Source: Actinomycetes bacterium (GTDB lineage: Bacteria > Actinomycetota > Actinomycetes > Actinomycetales > Cellulomonadaceae). Taken from it: a stretch of 11,894 bases of DNA. The notes under the pieces were generated by a model. The model ran no database searches. It had not been told where the DNA came from and was given only the letters and a program-made list of their open reading frames with translations. The first letter of the stretch is position 1. Every line of letters begins with the position of its first letter. The stretch is from the NCBI GenBank assembly GCA_023424135.1, contig JAFAEH010000196.1:1-11894 (forward strand), read 5' to 3'. Position numbers and translations under genes: made by a program. This document shows, one piece after another, positions 5,289 to 11,563 of the stretch.

Positions 5289-7025
5289 TCACCTGTTCCG
5301 CGCGTCGTGGTCCGTCTCGTCCTGCGGACCGTCGACGAGGCGGGTGCCGCCGCCGACCTGGGCGGGCTCGTGCGCGTGGTCCGGCTCGATCTCGTCGTGC
5401 GTGCCGTGCGCGTGCGACGCCTCGAGCTCGGCGGGGGTCACCGGCTCGACGCGGTCCTCGTAGAAGACCTGCGACAGCCGCTGACGCATGCGGTCCAGCC
5501 GGTAGCCCTTGCGGCGCACGCCGCGGGAGTCCTCGGCCGGCTCGATCTCGATCGGCCGGATCGCGTCGTGCTGCACGCGCAGCCACCGCTCGTGCGCGTC
5601 GAGGGGCTTGTGCACCTCGATGTACTCGCCGGAGGCGAAGCGCACGATCTGACCGGTCTCGTGCCCGTGCAGGACCAGCTCGCGGTCCTTGCGCTGCAGA
5701 CCGAGGCAGATGCGCTTGGTGATCTCGAACGCCGCCCACGGCCCCAGGAAGATGAGGAACCGGAAGACCCACGTGATGTCGTTGAGCGACAGGTGGAAGT
5801 GGGTCGCGATGAGGTCGTTCGAGCCCGCGAGCACGAGGATGAAGAACGCGACGAGCACGGAGACGCCGAACGCCGTGCGGAACGGCCGGTTGCGGGGGCG
5901 GTCGAGCACGTGGTGCTCACGCTTGTCGCCCGTCGCGAACGCCTCGACGAACGGGTACAGCGCGAGCAGCATGAACAGCACGCCCGGCACGACGACCGCC
6001 GGGATGAGGACGTTCAGCGACAGGGTCCAGCCGTCGGGGCCGAACAGCACGTACTCGGTCTGCCCCGGCATGAGGCGCAGCGAGCCCTCGAGGAACAGCA
6101 TGTACCAGTCCGGCTGGGCGCCGGCGGACACGGGGGAGGGGTCGTAGGGGCCGTAGTTCCACACCGGGTTGATCGACATCGTCGCGCCCATGAGCGCGAT
6201 GACGCCGAACACGACGAAGAAGTAGCCGCCGGCCTTGGCGACGTAGATCGGGAACAGCGGGAACCCGACGACGTTCGCGTTGGTGCGTCCCGAGCCCGGG
6301 TACTGCGTGTGCTTGTGCAGCACGACGAAGAACAGGTGCAGCGCGATGAGGGCGAGGATCAGGCCCGGCACCAGCAGGATGTGGACCGTGAACAGGCGCG
6401 GGATGATGTCGTGCCCCGGGAACTCACCGCCGAAGACGAAGTACGACATGTAGCTGCCGAGGATCGGGATCGACTTCACGACGCCGTCGGTGATGCGCAG
6501 GCCGTTGCCGGACAGGACGTCGTCGGGCAGCGAGTAGCCGGAGAAGCCGGCGGCAAGACCGAGGATCATGAGCACGAAGCCGACGACCCAGTTGAGCTCA
6601 CGCGGCTTGCGGAACGCGCCCGTGAAGAACACGCGCATCATGTGCGTGACGATCGCGGCCATGAAGATCAGTGCGGCCCAGTGGTGGATCTGCCGCATGA
6701 GCAGACCACCGGTGACCTCGAAGGACAGCCGCAGCGTCGAGGCGTACGCCTCGGACATCTCGACCCCGTGCAGCGCGGGCCACGGTCCCTCGTAGTGCAC
6801 CTCGGTCATGCTCGGGACGAAGAACATCGTCAGGAACACACCTGAGATGAGGAGCGTCACGAAGCTGTACAGCGCGATCTCGCCCAGCAGGAACGACCAG
6901 TGGTCGGGGAAGATCTTGCGGGCGAACTCCTTGACGGCGCCGCCGATGCCGGTGCGCTGGTCGAGGTAGTCGGCGGTTGCCGCGGCGGCCTTGGCGCCGC
7001 CCGTCGGTGCGGTGGTGGTGCTCAT
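5289..7025 (-). CDS. qcrB: Cytochrome bcc complex, cytochrome b subunit
   Basis: QcrB holds both b hemes and the menaquinol oxidation and reduction sites of the bcc complex. The 578-aa product has the heme ligand pairs His114/His128 (RQIHHWAAL and VTHMMRVF) and His215/His230 (TVHILLVPG and ALHLFF). The Qo-site loop reads PDWY at 305-308 in place of the mitochondrial PEWY; an Asp here is seen in actinobacterial QcrB. About eight to nine helices span 48-440. The remaining 130 or so residues form a soluble cytoplasmic extension ending in a His/Asp/Glu-rich tail (HAHGTHDEIEPDHAH, 538-552). The ATG overlaps the qcrA stop (ATGA), giving translational coupling; the frame's upstream extension lies within qcrA and is not used. 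It is the last gene of ctaE-qcrCAB. Confidence 0.97.
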   Translation of the reverse strand: MSTTTAPTGGAKAAAATADYLDQRTGIGGAVKEFARKIFPDHWSFLLGEIALYSFVTLLISGVFLTMFFVPSMTEVHYEGPWPALHGVEMSEAYASTLRLSFEVTGGLLMRQIHHWAALIFMAAIVTHMMRVFFTGAFRKPRELNWVVGFVLMILGLAAGFSGYSLPDDVLSGNGLRITDGVVKSIPILGSYMSYFVFGGEFPGHDIIPRLFTVHILLVPGLILALIALHLFFVVLHKHTQYPGSGRTNANVVGFPLFPIYVAKAGGYFFVVFGVIALMGATMSINPVWNYGPYDPSPVSAGAQPDWYMLFLEGSLRLMPGQTEYVLFGPDGWTLSLNVLIPAVVVPGVLFMLLALYPFVEAFATGDKREHHVLDRPRNRPFRTAFGVSVLVAFFILVLAGSNDLIATHFHLSLNDITWVFRFLIFLGPWAAFEITKRICLGLQRKDRELVLHGHETGQIVRFASGEYIEVHKPLDAHERWLRVQHDAIRPIEIEPAEDSRGVRRKGYRLDRMRQRLSQVFYEDRVEPVTPAELEASHAHGTHDEIEPDHAHEPAQVGGGTRLVDGPQDETDHDARNR

Positions 7026-8080
7026 CGCAGCCGCTCCCAGAAGCTCGGGCCGATGGGCTCGTGGAAGTCGCTCTGGGCGACCAGGTAGCCCTCGTCGTCG
7101 ACGGTGATCGGCAGCTGGGGCAGCGGCCGCTTGGCGGGACCGAACACGACCTTCGCGCTGTCCGCGACGTCGAACGTGCTCTGGTGGCAGGGGCACAGCA
7201 GGTGGTGGGTCTGCTGCTCGTACAGCGCCACGGGGCAGCCGACGTGCGTGCAGATCTTCGAGAACGCGACGATGCCGTCGTACGACCAGCCCTCGCCCTG
7301 CTCGGACTTGATGTCCCGCGGGTCCAGGCGCACCAGCAGGACGACGGCCTTGGCCTTCTCGTCCAGCGGGGCGTCGGACTTGTCGAGCTCGTCGGGGATG
7401 ACGTGCACGACCGAGCCGATCGTCACGTCCGCGGCCCGGATGTGCCGACCCGTCGGGTCGATCGCGAGTCGCTTGCCCTTCTGCCACAGCGTGCGCTTGA
7501 ACTTCGAGACGTTCCAGTCCTCGCCGATCTCGCCGATCAGCGGCAGCGCGATCGTCAGCGGGAACAGCGCGAGGGACGAGACGAGCGCGCCCTTCAGCAC
7601 GCCGCGTCGACCGATGGCGGAGTCCTTCGCACCGTCGGTCAGGACCGCGACCGCGGCCTCGCGGGTCTCCGGCGAGCTGCGCTGCGCGTGCCGGTCCTCG
7701 GCCTTCTCGTGGTCGTTCATCAGGGACTTGGCCCAGTGGACGGCCGCGAGCCCGATGCCGAGCAGCGCGAACGCGAGGCCGAGTCCCAGCGCGAGGTTGG
7801 ACGTGCGCATGGAGGCGACGGTCTCGCCCGGGGGCAGCGCGAAGTACGCGACGACGAAGCCGATGGTGCCGAGGATCGAGATCGTGAACAGTGCCACGAC
7901 CTGCCGCTCGGCGCGCTTGTCCGCGGCGGGGTCGACGTCGGAGCGCCGCGGTCGGTGCGGGCCGAAGCCCGGGTTCTCGAACTTGCCCGGTGCGTCCTCG
8001 CCCTCGCGCAGGACGACGTCCGTGCCGGCGGTCTCGCCGTGCTCGTGGCCGTCGTGGCCGTGGTCGTGGGTGGTGCTCAC
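7022..8080 (-). CDS. qcrA: Cytochrome bcc complex, Rieske iron-sulfur subunit
   Basis: QcrA carries the 2Fe-2S cluster that moves electrons from menaquinol to cytochrome cc. The 352-aa product contains both Rieske boxes: Cys277-Thr-His279-Val-Gly-Cys282 and Cys296-Pro-Cys298-His299. Cluster ligands are Cys277, His279, Cys296 and His299; Cys282 and Cys298 form the disulfide. Three membrane segments lie near 60-81, 95-115 and 165-184, the actinobacterial three-helix form. The twin arginines in GRRGVLKGAL (157-166) precede the third helix, matching the Tat signal known for actinobacterial Rieske proteins. The N-terminus is His-rich (five His in residues 5-14) and predicted cytoplasmic. The GTG start overlaps the qcrC stop (GTGA). 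The longer open frame upstream lies in qcrC and is a shadow. Confidence 0.97.
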   Translation of the reverse strand: MSTTHDHGHDGHEHGETAGTDVVLREGEDAPGKFENPGFGPHRPRRSDVDPAADKRAERQVVALFTISILGTIGFVVAYFALPPGETVASMRTSNLALGLGLAFALLGIGLAAVHWAKSLMNDHEKAEDRHAQRSSPETREAAVAVLTDGAKDSAIGRRGVLKGALVSSLALFPLTIALPLIGEIGEDWNVSKFKRTLWQKGKRLAIDPTGRHIRAADVTIGSVVHVIPDELDKSDAPLDEKAKAVVLLVRLDPRDIKSEQGEGWSYDGIVAFSKICTHVGCPVALYEQQTHHLLCPCHQSTFDVADSAKVVFGPAKRPLPQLPITVDDEGYLVAQSDFHEPIGPSFWERLR

Positions 8081-8862
8081 GAGGACCTCGCTCCGATCCA
8101 GACTGCTGCGCCGATGAGGAGCCCGAGACCGACGACCCAGGCCCACAGGCCCTCGCTCACCGGTCCGAGGCTGCCGAGGTCGAGACCGCCGGGGGCGCCC
8201 TGCCCCTGCAGGTCGAGGAACGCGATGATGTCGCGCTTCTCGTCCGGCGTGAGCGTGACGTCGTTGAAGACCGGCATGTTCTGCGGCCCGGTGACCATCG
8301 CCTCGTAGAGGTGCGTGGGGGTCGTCTCCCACAGGTTCGGGGCCCACTTGCCCTGCGACAGCGCACCGCCGGCGCCGATCGCGTTGTGGCACATCGCGCA
8401 GTTCGTGCGGAACAGGGCCATGCCGTTCGCGGCGTCACCCAGCGCGGGGTCGACCTGCTCGGACGTGGGGATGGAGGGGCCGGGGCCCAGCGACGCGACG
8501 AACGCCGCCAGGGCGGCGATCTGCTCGTCGTCGAACATCGGCGGCTTGGCCGGCGCCTGCGGTCCCTGCATCTGCATCGGCATCCGACCCGTGCCGACCT
8601 GGAAGTCGACGGCCGCCGCCCCGACGCCGACGAGCGACGGGACCTCGCCCGCGCCGGTCGCGTCGGGCCCGTGGCACGTCGCGCAGTTGGCCTGGAACAG
8701 CTTCTCACCGGTCTCGACCTTGTCCGCGGACGCGGCCGCGGGGGCGGCGTCGGCGGAGGTCGGGGACAGCACGGCGTACAGCGCGCCGGTGAGCAGCAGC
8801 GCCAGCAGGAGCAGCACGGCCGGCGCCCGCCGGTCGTGCCTGCGGGCTGCGAGTGCCTTCAC
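8077..8862 (-). CDS. qcrC: Cytochrome bcc complex, diheme cytochrome c subunit
   Basis: QcrC replaces both cytochrome c1 and the mobile cytochrome c, passing electrons straight to CuA of CtaC within the supercomplex. The 261-aa product has an N-terminal membrane anchor (about 14-32) and two heme c sites, Cys60-ATCH64 and Cys155-AMCH159. Likely axial methionines are Met94 (GRMPM) and Met196 (NMPVF). A C-terminal anchor lies at about 238-256. The GTG at 8862 is preferred because it gives KALAARR directly before the anchor, as in the family, and has GAGGA a few bases upstream. An in-frame ATG at 8883 would add seven residues but has no SD. It overlaps qcrA (GTGA) and lies 76 bases after ctaE. 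Two heme motifs and two anchors is the standard actinobacterial layout. Confidence 0.96.
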   Translation of the reverse strand: MKALAARRHDRRAPAVLLLLALLLTGALYAVLSPTSADAAPAAASADKVETGEKLFQANCATCHGPDATGAGEVPSLVGVGAAAVDFQVGTGRMPMQMQGPQAPAKPPMFDDEQIAALAAFVASLGPGPSIPTSEQVDPALGDAANGMALFRTNCAMCHNAIGAGGALSQGKWAPNLWETTPTHLYEAMVTGPQNMPVFNDVTLTPDEKRDIIAFLDLQGQGAPGGLDLGSLGPVSEGLWAWVVGLGLLIGAAVWIGARSS

Positions 8863-8914
8863 GGATCGGTCCTCGTCTCGCATGTCGGGGGTGTGCGGGT
8901 GGGGGCGGGGCACG

Positions 8915-8930
8915 GGTCCGCGTGCGGACC
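8915..8930 (-). terminator. Small hairpin between ctaE and qcrC (possible attenuator or mRNA processing/stability site)
   Basis: GGTCCG (8915-8920) pairs with CGGACC (8925-8930) around a 4-base loop, starting eight bases beyond the ctaE stop. A very C-rich stretch follows on the transcript, with no T-tract. It lies in the only sizeable spacer of the ctaE-qcrCAB operon, so it could reduce read-through or mark a processing point. The stem is short. Confidence 0.35.
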
Positions 8931-8938
8931 TGGCGACG

Positions 8939-9577
8939 TCACCTGACCAGGTAGATGACCGCGAACAGCGCGATCCAGACGACGTCGACGAAGTGCCAGT
9001 AGTAGGAGGTGACGATCGCCGTCGTCTCCTCGTGGTGCGTGAACCGCTTGGCGGCGAACGAGCGGCCCAGCAGGAACAGGAAGGCGATGAGGCCGCCGAC
9101 GACGTGCAGACCGTGGAACCCGGTCGTCAGGTAGAACACGGAGCCGTACGGCGACGACGAGATCGTCAGCCCGTGCTCGACCAGCTCGGCGTACTCGAAG
9201 ACCTGGCCGCCGATGAAGACGGCGCCCATGACGTACGTCAGGGTCATCCACTCGTTCATGCCCCAGCGCCAGAACTGCACGATCGAGCCGGAACGGACCG
9301 GCTGCAGCCGCTCCGCGGCCCACACGCCCATCTGGCACGTCACCGACGACAGCACCAGCACGGCGGTGTTCGCGAGCGCGAACGTGAGGTTGAGCTTGGC
9401 GGTCTGGACGAGCCACTCCTCGGGGACCGCGGCGCGCACCGTGAAGTACATCGCGAACAGACCGGCGAAGAACATGAGCTCGCTGGCCAGCCACACGATC
9501 GTGCCGACCGACACCGGGTTGGGTCGGTTGACGGTCACGTGGGGGACAGGGCGCGAGGCAGCCGTTGCGGTCGACAC
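8939..9577 (-). CDS. ctaE: Cytochrome c oxidase subunit III
   Basis: CtaE is the metal-free third core subunit of aa3 oxidase, which stabilises subunit I and its proton uptake. With the GTG start at 9577 the product is 212 aa. It contains SELMFFAGLFAMYF (32-45, with conserved Glu33), NEWMTLTYVMG, YLTTGFHGLHVVGG and the C-terminal SYYWHFVDVVWIALF, all subunit III signatures, in five hydrophobic segments. The N-terminal VTVNRPNPVSVGTI matches actinobacterial homologs. GTG at 9577 is preferred because a CATAAT -10 lies seven bases upstream, predicting a leaderless mRNA. The ATG at 9586 would overlap that -10 and lacks an SD. It heads ctaE-qcrC-qcrA-qcrB, as in mycobacteria, and is separate from ctaCDF. 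Confidence 0.96.
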   Translation of the reverse strand: MSTATAASRPVPHVTVNRPNPVSVGTIVWLASELMFFAGLFAMYFTVRAAVPEEWLVQTAKLNLTFALANTAVLVLSSVTCQMGVWAAERLQPVRSGSIVQFWRWGMNEWMTLTYVMGAVFIGGQVFEYAELVEHGLTISSSPYGSVFYLTTGFHGLHVVGGLIAFLFLLGRSFAAKRFTHHEETTAIVTSYYWHFVDVVWIALFAVIYLVR

Positions 9578-9584
9578 GCAGGCC

Positions 9585-9590
9585 ATTATG
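9585..9590 (-). promoter_or_regulatory. -10 element (CATAAT) of the ctaE-qcrCAB operon, probable leaderless start
   Basis: Read on the minus strand, CATAAT differs from TATAAT at one base and ends seven bases before the ctaE GTG, so transcription would start at or next to the start codon. A -35 with a 17-base spacer would fall at about 9608-9613, inside an inverted repeat, and has no good consensus match. Confidence 0.6.
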
Positions 9591-9606
9591 GCCGACGAGC
9601 GTGCCG

Positions 9607-9626
9607 CGTGGGTCCTTCGACCCACG
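9607..9626. promoter_or_regulatory. 8-bp inverted repeat overlapping the -35 zone of ctaE, candidate operator
   Basis: CGTGGGTC (9607-9614) and GACCCACG (9619-9626) are perfect complements separated by CTTC. The repeat lies 17-36 bases upstream of the CATAAT element on the minus strand, exactly where an activator or repressor could act on ctaE-qcrCAB. It matches no regulator consensus that I recognise. Confidence 0.45.
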
Positions 9627-9643
9627 TGGCGCGACGGGGATAT

Positions 9644-9667
9644 GTCACATCGTCACATTCTTGTGAC
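9644..9667. promoter_or_regulatory. GTCACA/TGTGAC repeat cluster, candidate regulator site
   Basis: GTCACA occurs at 9644-9649 and 9652-9657 as direct repeats 8 bp apart, and TGTGAC at 9662-9667 forms a perfect dyad with the second copy around TTCT. The half-site resembles those of CRP/GlxR and Rex, but the arrangement is TCACA-N4-TGTGA, not the TGTGA-N6-TCACA order of those sites. The segment is AT-richer than its surroundings. Confidence 0.4.
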
Positions 9668-9673
9668 CCTCGG

Positions 9674-9701
9674 CGCCCTCCGGGCGACCGTTGCACGGTC
9701 G
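9674..9701. repeat. Two abutting short inverted repeats in the ctaE/receiver spacer
   Basis: CGCCC-TCC-GGGCG occupies 9674-9686 and CGACCGT-TGC-ACGGTCG occupies 9685-9701, sharing two bases. Both are perfect dyads with 3-base centres. Short GC dyads arise by chance in such DNA, but these sit in a run with three others in the same spacer. Confidence 0.35.
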
Positions 9702-9717
9702 GGGTCCCGTGCGGTCA

Positions 9718-9752
9718 CGTCGACGTGCCAAGATGCCCCTGGCACGTCGACG
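9718..9752. promoter_or_regulatory. 13-bp perfect inverted repeat upstream of the receiver gene, candidate operator or leader hairpin
   Basis: CGTCGACGTGCCA (9718-9730) and TGGCACGTCGACG (9740-9752) are perfect complements around a 9-base centre, AGATGCCCC. The right arm ends 16 bases before the ATG at 9769, and the SD lies between them. CAAGAT at 9729-9734, across the left arm and the centre, could be a -10. It may be an operator or an RNA hairpin near the ribosome site. No gene ends here, so a terminator is unlikely. Confidence 0.5.
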
Positions 9753-9768
9753 ACGAGTGAGGGACACC

Positions 9769-10185
9769 ATGAGCACCGCAGACCCGGCGGCCCGCGCGCC
9801 GCGCATCCTGCTGTACAGCGACGACGTGGACGCGCGCGAGCAGGTGCGGCTCGCGGTGGGTCGCCGCCTCGGCCGGGGTGAGCCGGACATCGAGTGGACC
9901 GAGGTCGCGACCGCCGCCGCGGCGATCGCCGCCACCGAGGCGGGCGGTCTGGACGTGCTCGTGCTCGACGGCGAGGCGGACAAGGTCGGTGGGCTGGGGC
10001 TGTGCCGCCAGCTCAAGGACGAGGTGTACGTGTGCCCGCCGGTCGTCGTGCTCACCGGGCGCCCGCAGGATGCGTGGCTCGCGTCGTGGTCGAACGCCGA
10101 CGCGGTCGTCAGCCGCCCGTTCGACCCGGTGCTGCTGCACGCCGCGGTCGCGGACCTCGTGCACGCGGGCGCGTCCGGCCGATGA
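9769..10185 (+). CDS. Single-domain response-regulator receiver-like protein
   Basis: The 138-aa product is one CheY-like receiver domain with no output domain. RILLYSDDVDAREQV supplies the acidic pair Asp18/Asp19, LDVLVLDGEA carries the phospho-acceptor position Asp67, and VVVLTG gives the switch Thr96. The position of the invariant lysine (usually KPF) is Arg116 in SRPFDP. Spacing matches CheY closely (D57/T87/K109). A receiver with Arg at this site may signal weakly or work without phosphorylation; that is inference. The start has SD GAGGGA at 9759-9764. The stop overlaps the trpD ATG (ATGA), so the two are translationally coupled. No kinase gene is in the window, and no DNA-binding region is present. 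It is transcribed divergently from ctaE. Confidence 0.8.
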   Translation: MSTADPAARAPRILLYSDDVDAREQVRLAVGRRLGRGEPDIEWTEVATAAAAIAATEAGGLDVLVLDGEADKVGGLGLCRQLKDEVYVCPPVVVLTGRPQDAWLASWSNADAVVSRPFDPVLLHAAVADLVHAGASGR

Positions 10186-11228
10186 CGTCGACGACGTGGC
10201 CCGACCTGCTGACGTCGTTGCTGCAGGGCCGGGACCTCGCGACCACGGACGCGGCCTGGGCGATGGACCGCATCATGGGCGGGGAGGCGTCGCCCTCGCA
10301 GGTCGCCGGCTTCCTCGTCGCGCTGCGGGCCAAGGGCGAGACGGTCGACGAGCTCGCGGGCCTGGCGGACGTCATGCTCGAGCACGCGCACCGCTTCGAG
10401 GTGCCGGGCCGCACGGTCGACATCGTGGGCACGGGCGGTGACCGCCTGCACACGGTGAACATCTCGACGATGGCCTCGCTGGTCGTCGCCGGCACCGGGC
10501 TGACGGTGGTCAAGCACGGCAACCGCGCGGCGTCGTCGTCGACGGGGACCGCCGACGTCCTGGAGAACCTCGGCATCCGGCTCGACCTGCCGCTCGACCG
10601 GGTCGCGGCGCTGGCCACGGAGGTCGGCATCACGTTCTGCTTCGCCGGTGCGTTCCACCCGTCGATGCGCCACGCGGGTGCGACGCGCCGGGACCTGGGG
10701 ATCCCGACGGCCTTCAACTTCCTCGGTCCGCTGACCAACCCCGCGCAGCCGCAGTCGAGCGCGATCGGCGTCGCCGACGCGCGCATGGCCGGGCTCATCG
10801 CGGGGGTGCTCGCGGCCCGGGGCCGCGCGGCGCTGGTGTTCCGCGGTGAGGACGACGGGCTCGACGAGGTCGCCGCGACGGGCCCGACCCGGTTCTGGGA
10901 GGTCCGCGACGGGCAGGTGCGCGAGGAGCTGGTCGACTGGGCGGCGCACGGCGTGGCGCCGGTGACCGTCGAGCAGCTGCGGGGCGGCGACGCCGGGCGC
11001 AACGCCGACGTCGTGCGTGCGCTCGTCGGCGGCGAGCGAGGTCCCGTGCGGGACACGGTCGTGCTCAACGCCGCCGCGGCGCTCGTCGCGGACGGGACCC
11101 TGCCGGGCACGTCTGACGGCACGCTCGTCGAGCGTGTCGTGGCCGGTGCGGGGCACGCGGAGCGCGCGATCGACGACGGCGCCGCGGCGGACGTCCTCGA
11201 GCGCTGGCGCGTCGCGGCCGCGGCCTGA
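10182..11228 (+). CDS. trpD: Anthranilate phosphoribosyltransferase
   Basis: TrpD joins anthranilate to PRPP, the second committed step of tryptophan synthesis. The 348-aa product is of usual length. An N-terminal helical domain (about 1-70) precedes the PRPP-binding GTGGD (83-87) and NIST (93-96). KHGNRAASSSTGTADVLENLG (111-131) binds the ribose and phosphate. HPSMRHAGATRRDLGIPTAFNFLGPLTNP (159-187) includes Arg169, expected to contact anthranilate. Asp228-Glu229 in GLDEV is the metal site. The ATG overlaps the receiver stop and has no SD of its own, so translation probably depends on the upstream gene. No other trp genes are nearby; an isolated trpD next to ctaE-qcrCAB is also found in mycobacteria. 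Confidence 0.96.
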   Translation: MTSTTWPDLLTSLLQGRDLATTDAAWAMDRIMGGEASPSQVAGFLVALRAKGETVDELAGLADVMLEHAHRFEVPGRTVDIVGTGGDRLHTVNISTMASLVVAGTGLTVVKHGNRAASSSTGTADVLENLGIRLDLPLDRVAALATEVGITFCFAGAFHPSMRHAGATRRDLGIPTAFNFLGPLTNPAQPQSSAIGVADARMAGLIAGVLAARGRAALVFRGEDDGLDEVAATGPTRFWEVRDGQVREELVDWAAHGVAPVTVEQLRGGDAGRNADVVRALVGGERGPVRDTVVLNAAAALVADGTLPGTSDGTLVERVVAGAGHAERAIDDGAAADVLERWRVAAAA

Positions 11229-11239
11229 CGGGCGCACGC

Positions 11240-11265
11240 GACCGGCCGGCCCCGGTGGGTCGGTC
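11240..11265. terminator. Candidate hairpin between converging trpD and Lrp-like gene
   Basis: GACCGGCC (11240-11247) can pair with GGTCGGTC (11258-11265) with one G-U pair, inside the 46-bp spacer between two converging stops. CGCG flanking both arms may extend the stem through a bulge. No T-tract. Confidence 0.4.
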
Positions 11266-11274
11266 CGCGAGCAG

Positions 11275-11556
11275 TCAGTCCTCGAGGCCGAGCGCGAACG
11301 CCTCGTCGAGGTCGTGCCGCGAGTACGCCCGGAACGCGATGTAGGTCTGCGTGCGCAGCACGCCCGGGACCTTGCTGATCCGGTCGGCGATGACGTCGGC
11401 GAGCCGGTCGTGCTCGCGGACGCGCACGAGCGCGATCAGGTCGACCTCGCCCGTCACCGAGTAGACCTCGCTGACCCCCTCGACGTCCGCGATCTCGGCA
11501 GCGACCTCGGGGATCCGGTCGGCGTCGCAGTCGATGTGCACGATGGCAGTGAGCAT
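11275..11556 (-). CDS. Stand-alone Lrp/AsnC-type effector-binding (RAM) domain protein
   Basis: The 93-aa product is a single alpha-beta domain like the C-terminal half of Lrp/AsnC regulators: strand LTAIVHIDC, helix RIPEVAAEIADVEGV, strand SEVYSVTGEVDLIALVRV with the conserved GEVD turn (36-39), helix HDRLADVIADRISKVPGV, and strand LRTQTYIAFRAY. Such domains form beta-sandwich dimers and higher rings and bind amino acids. There is no helix-turn-helix, so it cannot act as a classical DNA-binding Lrp. It might modulate a full-length partner or sense an amino acid; that is inference. The ATG is seven bases beyond the stop of the upstream exonuclease-like gene. SD is weak. A CATGAT motif at 11563-11568 ends six bases before the ATG and could be a leaderless -10, so it may be read either with the upstream gene or alone. 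Confidence 0.88.
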   Translation of the reverse strand: MLTAIVHIDCDADRIPEVAAEIADVEGVSEVYSVTGEVDLIALVRVREHDRLADVIADRISKVPGVLRTQTYIAFRAYSRHDLDEAFALGLED

Positions 11557-11563
11557 GTCGCCA

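Noticed and set aside
5190..8308. Long plus-strand open frames antisense to qcrB and qcrA (551 and 443 codons)
   Set aside because: Same composition artefact; both are mirror frames of genes with intact heme and Rieske motifs, and neither shows a recognisable fold.
7022..8392. A longer QcrA beginning about 100 codons upstream
   Set aside because: The extension lies inside qcrC and is Arg-rich shadow sequence; the GTG at 8080 overlapping the qcrC stop gives the normal length.
9643..9657. A consensus CRP/GlxR site (TGTGA-N6-TCACA)
   Set aside because: TGTCA-N5-TCACA has a wrong base in the left half-site and a spacer one base short, so it was kept only as a half-site cluster.
9645..11237. A 530-codon minus-strand open frame across trpD and the receiver gene
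   Set aside because: Arg/Asp/Val-rich shadow translation covering an intact TrpD; no plausible domain.
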